NCBI GenBank assembly: GCA_034189325.1
Contig: JAXHUM010000044.1
Span: 1-64,000, forward strand
Reading direction: 5' to 3'
Source of the DNA: JAXHUM01 sp034189325
Lineage (GTDB): Bacteria; Desulfobacterota; DSM-4660; Desulfatiglandales; Desulfatiglandaceae
DNA length: 64,000 nt
The translations under genes and the position numbers were made by a program. This document shows positions 8,824 through 17,514 of the stretch, one piece after another (positions within the stretch are counted from its first letter, which is position 1; each line of letters opens with the position of its first letter). The notes beneath the pieces were generated by a model that saw nothing but the letters and a program-made list of their open reading frames with translations, was not told where the DNA came from and searched no databases.

Positions 8824-9993
8824 ATGATAGTAATATGTGAGGAATGCGGCAAGAAGTACCAGATAGATCCTGATAAACTCAAGGGAGAGACTGGAAAGGC
8901 CAAATGTAAGGCTTGTGGTAATCTTATCACCATAAAAAAATCGGACAGCAAAGCGCCAGACCCAACACCTCCACCGCCTCCGCCTCCAGAGGAGGAAAAA
9001 GCTCTTCAGGAAGAACAGGAACCTGTTTCAAAACCCCTTCCTGAGGACTCAAAGGAAAGCGAAAGCAAAAAGAGAAAGAAGAAATCCTCTTCAAGGGTGA
9101 GAAGTCTCGGAGTGAGAAGCAAGATGATCCTTCTCTTTGTCTCTCTACCGACTCTATTTATGTGTGCTACAGCCCTGTTTTCTATTGATCAGCTTCAGAA
9201 CCTTTCAGGATTAATTATCGATGAAAGCTCGAAGACGGTAGGTCATATCTCGACGAGTTCCGTGAATGATAATGCCGATTTTATAGCAAAACGGACACAG
9301 GCATATCTCTCAAATCACCCGGATTTGAGAGAAAAGGATTTTAGCAGAGATGAAGGCCTGCGGAAAATTATTACCCGCTCTGTTGAAATTGCCGGTGACT
9401 CAACCCTATTTGTAAGATCAGGTGATGATCACACCGGGACTATCCTGCTAAACAAGAAAACCGGTCTGGAAGGCACCACGCTTGAAGACCAATGGATATC
9501 CGGGACTTTTCGTGGCGCAAAATATGATAAGCAAGGGAAAGTGATTCTCGGTGAGCATGGCTGGAGAGATTCCACAAACTACTTCTTACAAAAAGATGAC
9601 GACGGCCAACTCAAGGAAATGATCCTATCACTCGCCCCTGTCTTGGGGACACCCTATGTTATCGGGTTGAGTGTCTACGCTGATCATTTTTTTGCACCCA
9701 TAAATCAGCTGGATGAGCGTTCCAAGATGATTCTACTTGAAACAAGAAACGTTTATGCGGCCATTATAGGTGCCGGAATCCTGCTCATAGGCCTCGTCGT
9801 TACCATATTCAGTTACAGGCTGGCAGGGCGGATAAGGCGCTTGACAGAGGCGGCCGACCGGATAAGCGTGGGCGAACTTGATGTGGAAATAAAGATGAAA
9901 TCGAAAGATGAGATCGGCGAGCTAGCCAAAGCCATTACCCGTATGCAAGATAGTATCCGCATCTCTATAAGTAGACTACGCAGGAGAAGATAA
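8824..9993 (+). CDS. Zinc-ribbon, single-Cache-like, HAMP membrane sensor without output domain
   Basis: About 389 residues from the ATG at 8824 (AAGGGAGC upstream; TTG 8818 and GTG 8821 are alternatives). The start is an MJ0042-type zinc ribbon: ICEECGKKYQID..KLKG and KCKACGNLITI (CxxC...CxxC). A Pro-rich and charged linker follows. A first membrane helix is near residue 105 (KMILLFVSLPTLFMCATALF), then ~190 residues of probable periplasmic Cache-type sensor, a second helix (AAIIGAGILLIGLVVTIFSY), and a HAMP domain with RIRRLTEAADRISVGELDVEI. The protein stops soon after the HAMP, with no kinase, cyclase or methyl-accepting domain. Its signal probably goes to separate proteins of the cluster, either through the HAMP end or back through the cytosolic zinc ribbon. 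Confidence 0.8.
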   Translation: MIVICEECGKKYQIDPDKLKGETGKAKCKACGNLITIKKSDSKAPDPTPPPPPPPEEEKALQEEQEPVSKPLPEDSKESESKKRKKKSSSRVRSLGVRSKMILLFVSLPTLFMCATALFSIDQLQNLSGLIIDESSKTVGHISTSSVNDNADFIAKRTQAYLSNHPDLREKDFSRDEGLRKIITRSVEIAGDSTLFVRSGDDHTGTILLNKKTGLEGTTLEDQWISGTFRGAKYDKQGKVILGEHGWRDSTNYFLQKDDDGQLKEMILSLAPVLGTPYVIGLSVYADHFFAPINQLDERSKMILLETRNVYAAIIGAGILLIGLVVTIFSYRLAGRIRRLTEAADRISVGELDVEIKMKSKDEIGELAKAITRMQDSIRISISRLRRRR

Positions 9994-10081
9994 AAATCTG
10001 AGGCAAAATGCTCCGGTCCGTGCTCACAATTACTATACGTATATACCCCTTTCGCATATCACGATCTGACAGAGGATTGAC

Positions 10082-11068
10082 ATGATCATTACTCCGAAGG
10101 AAAAGCCTGTAATCGAAAACATGAACAGTTACTATCTCAATATGCCGAGATTGTTTGAACATTACCAGGGCGAGCTGGGTTCCGGCTGCGTCTATTTCAA
10201 GTCCGTTACAGCTGAAGGAACAATCTTTTTCGATAAGGACGAATTACTAAACGGCTCGTATAGGGACTATGACGGTGAGATCATAGGAAAGGATGCAATA
10301 GACGGTTTTATGAAAACGGTAGACCACAAGAGTTGCGTTGTTACGGTCTATAAAATCGATCCTGAGTCCATATACTTCTGGGCGAATCTCCCTCGATCAG
10401 AGAGGATTTATAACGATCTCAGTACGGAATTTACAGATCTTCAAGGCCTCATGAGCAAGATGGGTTCGGAAAAGCTCACCGGCTTTATAGAAGTATCGAT
10501 TGAAAACAGTGAAGATTGCGGTCTTATTTTTCTTAGCGGTGGTCGGATCACTGGAGGGTCCTTTTCCTGGGGCACAGGCAAAATGAACCATTCGGAAGAG
10601 AGTCTCCAAATCCTCCTGGAGAAGACGAAGGTGTCAGGAGGGACCTTCCATGTGAGCAGCATCCCAATGGAAGAGGAGACTCCTGAAAGTGATTCCAAGA
10701 AAAACGGGTGGCAGTATTCATCCGATACCGTCAGGTACCTGGAGGAATTGCTCAATATTTTCGAGAAAACGGTCAAATCCAACAAAAGAATAAAGACTGA
10801 GTTCAGTATTCTTCTCAAAAAAAAGTTCATGGATCTGGCCAACAAGTATGATTTTCTTGATCCATTTGCAGCAGAAGTCGAGTATTCGGGGCAGAGGCTT
10901 ACGTTCAAAGGGAAGGCAACGGAAGAGGAGTTGGCTAATGGGATAACAGAGTCTGTCAGAATACTTGCCGATGAACTTGAAATCAGGCATCAACTCAATG
11001 ACAATTTGGGTGCCTGGTCTAAACAACATTCTGATGACCTCGCCAGATTTGGTATAGAATTCAAGTAA
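10082..11068 (+). CDS. Uncharacterised cytosolic protein of the signalling cluster
   Basis: 328 residues, no signal peptide or membrane segment. The N-terminal ~200 residues contain LFEHYQGELGSGCVYFKSVTAEGTIFFDKDELLNGSY and LTGFIEVSIENSEDCGLIFLSGGRITGGSF. The last two have the flavour of DUF4388/PatA-like domains, in which a G-x-I-x-F-x-x-G-x-L/I-h-x-A/G hairpin recurs. The C-terminal part (FMDLANKYDFLDPFAAEVEY...FKGKATEEELANGITESV) may form a separate helical and strand module. I cannot assign a named family with confidence. It lies between the membrane sensor and the PAS protein on the same strand, and is probably a sensory or adaptor component. Confidence 0.7.
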   Translation: MIITPKEKPVIENMNSYYLNMPRLFEHYQGELGSGCVYFKSVTAEGTIFFDKDELLNGSYRDYDGEIIGKDAIDGFMKTVDHKSCVVTVYKIDPESIYFWANLPRSERIYNDLSTEFTDLQGLMSKMGSEKLTGFIEVSIENSEDCGLIFLSGGRITGGSFSWGTGKMNHSEESLQILLEKTKVSGGTFHVSSIPMEEETPESDSKKNGWQYSSDTVRYLEELLNIFEKTVKSNKRIKTEFSILLKKKFMDLANKYDFLDPFAAEVEYSGQRLTFKGKATEEELANGITESVRILADELEIRHQLNDNLGAWSKQHSDDLARFGIEFK

Positions 11069-11151
11069 GCCCCATATGCTGTGTCCAAGCTTTTCCTCCA
11101 TCTCAGGGTTTTTGGCAAAAATAGCATGCTTTATTTGAAGGTCGGCGATAT

Positions 11152-12237
11152 ATGACTCTAAGCCCGCCAAAAATTAATGAAGATCCATCCGCAGAATGGT
11201 TTTCCGACTATATCGGCAACCTTCCTGTTGGAATATTCCGAATGAGTATTGAGGGCAAAATCGTCTACTGCAACCATACCTGCGCCCGCATATTAGGTTA
11301 TGATTCCGAAAACAGGCTCACAGGTTTTTCGGCTTTCAGTCTTTGCCACACCAAAAAAGAGGGAGATGGGTTTTTCCGAGCGATCCTCAAAAAAGGTTTT
11401 ATTAATGATTTTGTCATGGGCCTCAATACAAGGGATGGGAACTCCATATTCTGTTCCTTCACTGCACGGGGAGTTTTCGATAATAAGGGAAGAATGGTCT
11501 TTTTGGACGGTGTGTTTAAAGAAATCGATCAGACAATGGAAAGTGGAGGCAAAGACGCACAGCTGGATACGATGGCGGATACCCTGGATGATTTCGTTTT
11601 CTTGGTGAATACTGAGGGGGTCTTGCTTGACGTCAACAAAGCAGGGAGCCGTTTCCTTGGACTCCCAAAGGACAAATTGCTGAAAGAATCGTTGTCCCAA
11701 TTCATCTCGTCTGAATACAAAGATCTCTTCTCTTTCTTTCTCATAGACATATTAGAAACCCGTCAGTTAGATGGTGTCTTCACTATGATGGGCAAGGCAG
11801 GCGGAGAGTATCACGTTGATTTTTATGCTATTCTTGTCAAGGTGAAGGCCGCTCCTCCGTACATAAGGATCGTAGGGCGTGATATCACGGAGCAAACAAA
11901 GCAGCACAGAAAACACATAAAAAGCGCCAAACTTCAAGGGGCGTTGGAAATGGCGGGAGGTACGGCACACAGACTCAACCAGCCACTCACCATCCTCAAC
12001 AATCTGATGGGGGAGGTGCTGTCTGATCGGCAGGTTAGAGATGACCTGGGTCGGAAGCTCACAAAAATCAATAGACAAATCCAGAATCTGAACCGAATAG
12101 CAGGAAAAATAAAGTCTATCAAGAGATATGAGACTATGGATTACTTGGGCGCGATAAAGATTATCGATATTGATAAGGCCTCAAACAGGGATGATTATAA
12201 AAATGGTTCCACGCAAGTCGTTGGTGAGAGAGCCTGA
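11152..12237 (+). CDS. PAS-PAS-phosphoacceptor protein lacking a kinase ATPase domain
   Basis: 361 residues. There are two PAS domains: ~14-125 (NLPVGIFRMSIEGKIVYCN, then CARILGYDS and a PAC end VFDNKGRMVFLDGVFKEI) and ~130-245 (DFVFLVNTEGVLLDVNKAG, ending YIRIVGRDITEQ). A HisKA-like helix pair follows, with H-box LEMAGGTAHRLNQPLTILNNL. The protein then ends after about 90 residues, with no N, G1 or G2 boxes. A complete kinase would need another ~130 residues here, so it can be phosphorylated only in trans or acts by dimerisation. Its TGA overlaps the ATG of the response regulator by one base, so the two are translationally coupled. The small kinase at 5208 is a candidate catalytic partner. 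Confidence 0.8.
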   Translation: MTLSPPKINEDPSAEWFSDYIGNLPVGIFRMSIEGKIVYCNHTCARILGYDSENRLTGFSAFSLCHTKKEGDGFFRAILKKGFINDFVMGLNTRDGNSIFCSFTARGVFDNKGRMVFLDGVFKEIDQTMESGGKDAQLDTMADTLDDFVFLVNTEGVLLDVNKAGSRFLGLPKDKLLKESLSQFISSEYKDLFSFFLIDILETRQLDGVFTMMGKAGGEYHVDFYAILVKVKAAPPYIRIVGRDITEQTKQHRKHIKSAKLQGALEMAGGTAHRLNQPLTILNNLMGEVLSDRQVRDDLGRKLTKINRQIQNLNRIAGKIKSIKRYETMDYLGAIKIIDIDKASNRDDYKNGSTQVVGERA

Positions 12238-13265
12238 TGACAAGGAATGTACTCATAGTTGATGATGACAAGGAGATGCTTCTGTCCCTCAAAGAAGGCC
12301 TTCAGAAGTACAGCGTCACTTTTTCGGTCCTAATAGCTGAAGATGGTTTTGCGGCCATAGAGGAGATCAAGCAAAAGTCTATCTCTCTCGTAGTAACGGA
12401 CCTGAAAATGCCTCGAATGAACGGATTTGCCCTTTTATCCTATATCGCCGAGAGATACGCCCATATACCTGTTTTAATTATGACCGCCTATGGGACCGCT
12501 GAAATGGACAAACTGGCCCATGTTGGCGGGGCTGTCGGATATATCGAGAAACCATTTCTTATTGAGGATATGGGCCGACAGATCATCGATGTTCTAAAAA
12601 AAGAATCAGAAGGTGGGAAATTGCAGGGCGTCTCCTCGGGTATGTTTTTGCAGTTCATAGAAATGGAGCAAAAGACCTGCACCATCAGGCTGCTTGATAA
12701 TAAGTCGAAAAAGCATGGGGTGCTTTTTTTTAAAGATGGTGAATTATTCGAGGCAAGGACAGGTGAAGTAAGGGGCATTAACGCCGCATATGAGATATTT
12801 TCCTGGGATGAAGTCAACCTCTCCATACAGAATGAGTGCTTTCAAAAGGAGAAAAAAATCGACGGTGACCTCCAGGCCATATTGCTCGAAGCCATGCGCC
12901 TTAAGGACGAAAAAGAACAGACCAGCGAGTCCCCCACTGAGCCCAAAAAATCGAAACCAAAGGTGAAGGCCACCAAGGATGTCGAGATCCAGGAACATTC
13001 TCCGGATAGCATTAGAAGAATGATCGAGAAAGGTATTGGTGAAATGTCCGGCGTGGAGGACGTGTCCCTGAATAACTCTTGGGATGGGCTTGTGGCACAG
13101 ATGAAGAGGATTGGCTCCTTCTTCGATACGGGCAAATTAAAATTGGTCTACGTTGATACCGACGAGCCTAATGACTTGGTCCTTGTTGCAGGTCAAAAGA
13201 CAATTGCGGTTTCAGTCAATTCGAGGTGCCCAAGGGAAAGGCTAATAGAGGCCCTGAGACATTAG
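12237..13265 (+). CDS. Response regulator with DUF4388 (PatA-like) domain
   Basis: 342 residues. A receiver domain covers ~1-120: acidic pocket VDDD (9-11), phosphoacceptor Asp55 in VVTDLKMPRMNGF, Thr in MTAYG, and Lys in YIEKPF. A DUF4388-type domain covers ~130-215 (GVSSGMFLQFIEMEQKTCTIRL, then GVLFFKDGELFEARTGEVRGINA). A charged linker and a C-terminal ~90-residue domain (MIEKGIGEMSGVEDVSLNN ... IAVSVNSRCPRERLIEAL) follow; the latter may be roadblock-like. It is translationally coupled to the preceding PAS protein, so that pair is a likely sensor-regulator module. It has no DNA-binding domain, so output is by protein interaction. Confidence 0.85.
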   Translation: MTRNVLIVDDDKEMLLSLKEGLQKYSVTFSVLIAEDGFAAIEEIKQKSISLVVTDLKMPRMNGFALLSYIAERYAHIPVLIMTAYGTAEMDKLAHVGGAVGYIEKPFLIEDMGRQIIDVLKKESEGGKLQGVSSGMFLQFIEMEQKTCTIRLLDNKSKKHGVLFFKDGELFEARTGEVRGINAAYEIFSWDEVNLSIQNECFQKEKKIDGDLQAILLEAMRLKDEKEQTSESPTEPKKSKPKVKATKDVEIQEHSPDSIRRMIEKGIGEMSGVEDVSLNNSWDGLVAQMKRIGSFFDTGKLKLVYVDTDEPNDLVLVAGQKTIAVSVNSRCPRERLIEALRH

Positions 13266-13395
13266 AAGCCTATCCATGAGCCTGACGAATATTCAACAGA
13301 TTCCGACGAATAGGGTCCTAGCAGATCTCAAATATTGAAATATCGATCAGGAAGCGGAGCTATCATTTACTGTTTGAGGAGGCTTTTGAAAGAGA

Positions 13396-13752
13396 ATGAA
13401 AGAGGTCTTGCATCGTGTGTTGGATGTGGAGGATGTCAAGGGAGTCATGTTTTTTTCCTTGGAAGGAGAACTCCTTTTTAGAGAGTTCTTGTCCCCCTTG
13501 TCTGAAGAACCTGAGAAAAAGGACTGGTGGGATCTTTTCATCTATTCATTGAACCGCGTAAAAGAGGCTGATCTGATATATGAGAAGAATCGTATTTATA
13601 TCAGAAGAACCGAAATTGGCTTCCTCCTGGTTCTGATGGGACTATATACGCCTATGGCGATGTTGCGACTTGATTGTGATATGTTGCTTCCCACCTTAAA
13701 GAAGAAGAAAGGGAGAGAGGGGCTTCGAGGCCTGTTCAGAGCAAAGAAATAA
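13396..13752 (+). CDS. Small roadblock-like protein
   Basis: 118 residues with the order of secondary structure of a roadblock/LC7 domain: VEDVKGVMFFSLEGELLFREF, then LFIYSLNRVKEADLIYEKNRIYIRRTEIGFLLVLMGLYTPMAMLRLDCDMLLP. The opening helix and strand match the 'v.gv...s.dG.l' pattern. AGGAGG lies ~14 nt before the ATG. It ends with a Lys/Arg-rich tail (KKKKGREGLRGLFRAKK) that could bind membrane or nucleic acid. It would be the second roadblock-type protein of the cluster. Confidence 0.65.
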   Translation: MKEVLHRVLDVEDVKGVMFFSLEGELLFREFLSPLSEEPEKKDWWDLFIYSLNRVKEADLIYEKNRIYIRRTEIGFLLVLMGLYTPMAMLRLDCDMLLPTLKKKKGREGLRGLFRAKK

Positions 13753-13852
13753 TATAGGCCTTGGAAATGGATGCAACATAAAGAGACGGGACGCCTTTAT
13801 TTGTAGTCCATCTGAAGACAAGACTGGAGTTTTATTCTCAAAATATGTTGTA

Positions 13853-13869
13853 TATTCTGACCCAGAATA
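13853..13869. promoter_or_regulatory. Perfect 17-nt inverted repeat upstream of the secretion-type ATPase gene
   Basis: TATTCTG-ACC-CAGAATA is a perfect 7-bp inverted repeat with a 3-nt spacer. A second hairpin, GACTC-TGAC-GAGTC, follows at 13891-13904 and is flanked by CCCAT/ATGGG. Both lie in the 406-base gap (13753-14158) between the small roadblock-like gene and the ATPase gene. The first could be a regulator's operator, the second a leader structure. No protein-like frame is visible in the gap. Confidence 0.35.
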
Positions 13870-14158
13870 GATGAGGGCTATCCCCATTTTGACTCTGACG
13901 AGTCGGATGCCTATGGGTATTTATTTTCTTGAAAAGCACATTAAAATGATATTGTTTATAGCCAAAATCACGCTCCACAATCTCTTCTCAAAAGCGGCGA
14001 GGGAGTTTTGATAGCAGCTTCAGTTGTTTCCATGATCGGATTTATTCATCTTAGACGACATAAGACTTCTTGAAGACATTGTCTTCAACTATAAGAGTTC
14101 ATTCAGGATCCTTCTGAACGACTTAACCTGTCCGGTGTTATGAGGGTGTCATCTGGAT

Positions 14159-16546
14159 ATGGCAGGTATTCAAACCAAAATGAAAGAGGATATAGATACC
14201 AGAATCAAGGAGGCAGAGGTCTACGAATCGATGGGACTGCAAAAGGAAGCCCTGGCAGTCTACGAAGGTATATTGCCCAGCCTCTCTGAATCAAATTCCG
14301 ACCATAAAGAAATCATCCATGACAGAATTAGAGCGGTCAAAGGGAAGATCAATAGCCTTGAGAAGGAAGAGAATATGAAAGATATCTCTGCAAAGGATAT
14401 CGCCTCTCTCACAGAATCCTTCTCTGATGAGGACAATCCTCAGGCCCTTTTTGAAAGCGCCTTTGCCCTCAAAGAACTAGGGCTTCATGACGAAGCGATC
14501 GTCGAATATGAAAAACTTCTCCAGTTGGACTTTCCACTTGAAAAGGTTATTCCTGCTATTGCCGTTTGCCTCCTCAAGAGCCATTCTCCCACAAAGGTTA
14601 TTGAGAAGGTCGAGAAAATAATCGTCGACCAGAAACCTGGAAACAAAGAAAAGGCACAGGTCAAGTTCAGGCTCGGAAGGGAAATGGAGAAGAGGGATTA
14701 TAAAGACCTTGCCCTTGAACTCTATAGATCGGCGAAACAGTTTGAACCGGATGACCAAGAGATAAAGAAGCGGCTCGATTCCATCATGGCCAGCCTCTCT
14801 TCCGGTTCTAAATACGACTATCTCATCAATGAAAAGCTGGTCACCACGGAACAACTTCGCAAAGCACTCTCCATGTCAAAGAAGACAAACAAGAGTGTCG
14901 AGTTTATACTCCTTGAACAGTTTAAGGTGAGAAAAGAGGAACTGGGAAAGTCGCTCTCATTTTTTTATAATTGTCCCTTCAGGAACTACGACCCCGACCT
15001 GCCCATTCCAACGGAACTCATTGGAAACCTGAAGAAACCGTTCCTCCTCCATGAGCTATGGGTCCCTTTAAGCTGGGGGAAAAACGGTGTTGAGATACTT
15101 ATAGATGATCCAGCTAACCTCACAAAGACGGATCACATCAGGGCACTGGTAAAGACAAAAAAAATCAATTTCTCCGTTGCCATCAAAGAAGATATTGAGA
15201 CATTCATCAGACGTTTCTTCGATCCAAAACAACAGCAAATGATGGAGCCCACTGATGATGACGCTGATGATTTCGACCTGATCCCCGATGTCTCTTTTGA
15301 AGAGGAGGAAGACATTGAAGATGATCGGGAAGGTTTTGATGAGGCTTCAGGGCAGGTTGTCCGACTGGTCGATCAAATTATCATCACGGCATATCGTAAG
15401 AATGCCTCGGACATTCACATTGAGCCCTCCCCCGTCACCAAATCAACAAACATACGTTTCCGGATTGACGGCGTCTGTCAAGAATATATGAAACTACCCA
15501 ATGCCATGGCACGGGGCATTCTCTCACGGGTCAAAATTATGGCCGGTCTTGATATTGCCGAACGACGACTTCCTCAGGATGGAAAAATAAAATTCAGACG
15601 AAAAGGGGTCATCCCTTTTGAGCTTCGAGCAGCGACCCTTCCCACTGCAGGCGGTTTTGAAGATGCCGTGTTAAGGATTCTCGCCAAGGCCGGGGCAATG
15701 AAGCTGGAAGAAATGGCATTGAGTGAGAATAATCTCAGAATCATAAAACAGATTATTAAAAAACCTTATGGTCTCATTCCGGTCGTCGGTCCAACAGGGT
15801 CGGGCAAGACCACCACCCTTCACGCAGCACTTGGGTATATCAATGACCCCGGCAGGAAAATATGGACGGCGGAGGATCCTGTTGAAATCACTCAAGCCGG
15901 ATTGAGACAGGTTGAGGCAAAGCCCAAGATAGGACTTGACTTTGCTCGAATCATGCGTTCTTTTCTAAGGGCCGATCCGGACGTCATCATGATCGGTGAG
16001 ATGCGCGATAAAGAAACTGCATCGATCGGCGTAGAGGCCTCCCTTACAGGTCACCTGGTTCTTTCGACCCTGCACACCAACAGTGCTCCTGAAACCATCA
16101 CCCGGTTACTGGATATGGGCCTGAACGCCCTCAATTTCTCCGACGCCTTTCTCGGTGTCCTCGCCCAGAGACTTGTCAGGCGACTGTGCAAGGAATGCAG
16201 GGAGAAGTACGTGCCGACTGAAGAGGAATTCCAGGACATCGTGACGGATTATGGTCGACAATATTTCCAACTCACAAAAATAGAATATTCTCCCGACCTT
16301 GTTTTGTACAGGCCCTGTGGGTGCGAAGCATGCTCCCGTACAGGATACAAAGGTCGTCTCGGCATACATGAATTGATGGAGGGCACTCCCGAGATTAAAA
16401 AGATGATAAAGCAACAGGCCCCTACTGAAAACATTCGCGACCAAGCCCTCAAGGAGGGTATGCATACTCTCAAGCAGGATGGCATATTGAAGGTCTTTCA
16501 GGGAATAACCGATATCAGTGAGGTGAGACGCGTCTGCATCAATTGA
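14159..16546 (+). CDS. PilB/GspE-type assembly ATPase with N-terminal repeat region
   Basis: 795 residues. Residues ~1-215 look like TPR-type helical repeats (ESMGLQKEALAVYEGIL; ALKELGLHDEAIVEYEKLL; DLALELYRSAKQFEPDDQE). A T2SSE_N-like domain follows (~220-330: YLINEKLVTTEQLRKALSMS). The ATPase core has Walker A GPTGSGKTTT (~544-552), an Asp-box and Walker B region DPDVIMIGEMRDKETA, and the His box LVLSTLHTNSAPETI. A C-terminal zinc motif is present (LCKECR ... CGCEACSRTGYKGRLGIHE). It powers pilus or type II secretion assembly from the cytosolic face in known families. No pilins, platform protein or secretin lie in the window, so here it is a lone ATPase beside GTPase signalling genes, which may control where it acts. 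Confidence 0.9.
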   Translation: MAGIQTKMKEDIDTRIKEAEVYESMGLQKEALAVYEGILPSLSESNSDHKEIIHDRIRAVKGKINSLEKEENMKDISAKDIASLTESFSDEDNPQALFESAFALKELGLHDEAIVEYEKLLQLDFPLEKVIPAIAVCLLKSHSPTKVIEKVEKIIVDQKPGNKEKAQVKFRLGREMEKRDYKDLALELYRSAKQFEPDDQEIKKRLDSIMASLSSGSKYDYLINEKLVTTEQLRKALSMSKKTNKSVEFILLEQFKVRKEELGKSLSFFYNCPFRNYDPDLPIPTELIGNLKKPFLLHELWVPLSWGKNGVEILIDDPANLTKTDHIRALVKTKKINFSVAIKEDIETFIRRFFDPKQQQMMEPTDDDADDFDLIPDVSFEEEEDIEDDREGFDEASGQVVRLVDQIIITAYRKNASDIHIEPSPVTKSTNIRFRIDGVCQEYMKLPNAMARGILSRVKIMAGLDIAERRLPQDGKIKFRRKGVIPFELRAATLPTAGGFEDAVLRILAKAGAMKLEEMALSENNLRIIKQIIKKPYGLIPVVGPTGSGKTTTLHAALGYINDPGRKIWTAEDPVEITQAGLRQVEAKPKIGLDFARIMRSFLRADPDVIMIGEMRDKETASIGVEASLTGHLVLSTLHTNSAPETITRLLDMGLNALNFSDAFLGVLAQRLVRRLCKECREKYVPTEEEFQDIVTDYGRQYFQLTKIEYSPDLVLYRPCGCEACSRTGYKGRLGIHELMEGTPEIKKMIKQQAPTENIRDQALKEGMHTLKQDGILKVFQGITDISEVRRVCIN

Positions 16547-16707
16547 TCGTTGACGCCTGACAAGTAAGATACAGAACACTAATCCATGGAACGTCTCTGA
16601 GACTTTTTATGGGGCCATTGAAAGATTGTATCATAGTAAGCTGAGTCGGTTTCATGCTCGGAACTCTTACGAAAACAAAAGCCAACATCTGAAGGTCATT
16701 GATTAGG

Positions 16708-17508
16708 ATGAACAAAATGGGTAGAAAAGCCCTGGTCGTGGACAACGACTTTTACTTGGTAGAGTTCCTCACGGAACTCCTTGAAGAGAGAGGTTATCAG
16801 GTATTCAAGGCATATGATGGAAAGGAGGGCATATCAAAACTCGAAAAAGAAACCTTTGATATCCTTATTGTGGACCTCCTGATGCCGAAAATCGATGGGA
16901 AGCAGATGATCAAGTTCGTACGATCGAAATATTCCGACAGACCCCTCCCCATCATCGCGCTTTCCGAAGTCCTTGCTGAGCAAATCAAGGGACTCAATGA
17001 AATTGAAGCTGACTACCTTGTCACGAAGGCCCCGATCGAGAAAATGACGGAGCAGGTCACGATGCTTTTGGACAGGCTAGAAAAACAACCGATCCCCTCC
17101 CGGACGGATAAAAAGATATACCAGCCTGATGAATTGGTTCCCAGACAGGCAAGCGAAGAACTCATAAAGGCAGCGGATTTCTATCAAGCGGTGGTCGAGG
17201 GAATCGCTATGGGGCTCCTTGTCCTTGATAAAGATACAAGCGTCATCTGCGCCAACACACTTGCCCTTGACATTATTAATAGACCTTACGAAGATGTGTT
17301 AAATCGCAAGGTAGTCTCTCTTTTTCCCTACGAAGAGAGCGCCAGGGTGCTTCAAGCTCTCAAGAGTATCAAACAAAGCCCAGACGGTGAAAAGGCCGAC
17401 ATTATTCTCATCAGCGACTCCGGGACAATCCGGCTCGTGATCTCTATTCTTCGAGTCGTCAACGAAACAGAGGGCTGGATACTCGGGATTGATAGCCTGG
17501 ATGTGTAA
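16708..17508 (+). CDS. Response regulator with PAS domain
   Basis: About 266 residues from ATG 16708; ATG 16717, with AGGA eight bases upstream, is as likely and TTG 16699 is possible. The receiver domain has VVDNDF as acidic pocket, phosphoacceptor Asp56 in LIVDLLMPKIDG, and Lys in VTKAPI. After a linker, a PAS domain at ~150-265 begins FYQAVVEGIAMGLLVLDKDTSVICANTLA and ends LVISILRVVNETEGWILGIDSL. There is no DNA-binding or enzymatic output. It comes after the ATPase gene and immediately before the HNH gene (6-nt gap), so it belongs to the same transcription unit. A role as a signal relay by protein contact is likely. Confidence 0.82.
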   Translation: MNKMGRKALVVDNDFYLVEFLTELLEERGYQVFKAYDGKEGISKLEKETFDILIVDLLMPKIDGKQMIKFVRSKYSDRPLPIIALSEVLAEQIKGLNEIEADYLVTKAPIEKMTEQVTMLLDRLEKQPIPSRTDKKIYQPDELVPRQASEELIKAADFYQAVVEGIAMGLLVLDKDTSVICANTLALDIINRPYEDVLNRKVVSLFPYEESARVLQALKSIKQSPDGEKADIILISDSGTIRLVISILRVVNETEGWILGIDSLDV

Positions 17509-17514
17509 CCGATC

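Noticed and set aside
13753..14158. A c-di-GMP or other known riboswitch in the ATPase leader
   Set aside because: I looked for the GEMM-type core and did not find it. Only generic hairpins are seen.
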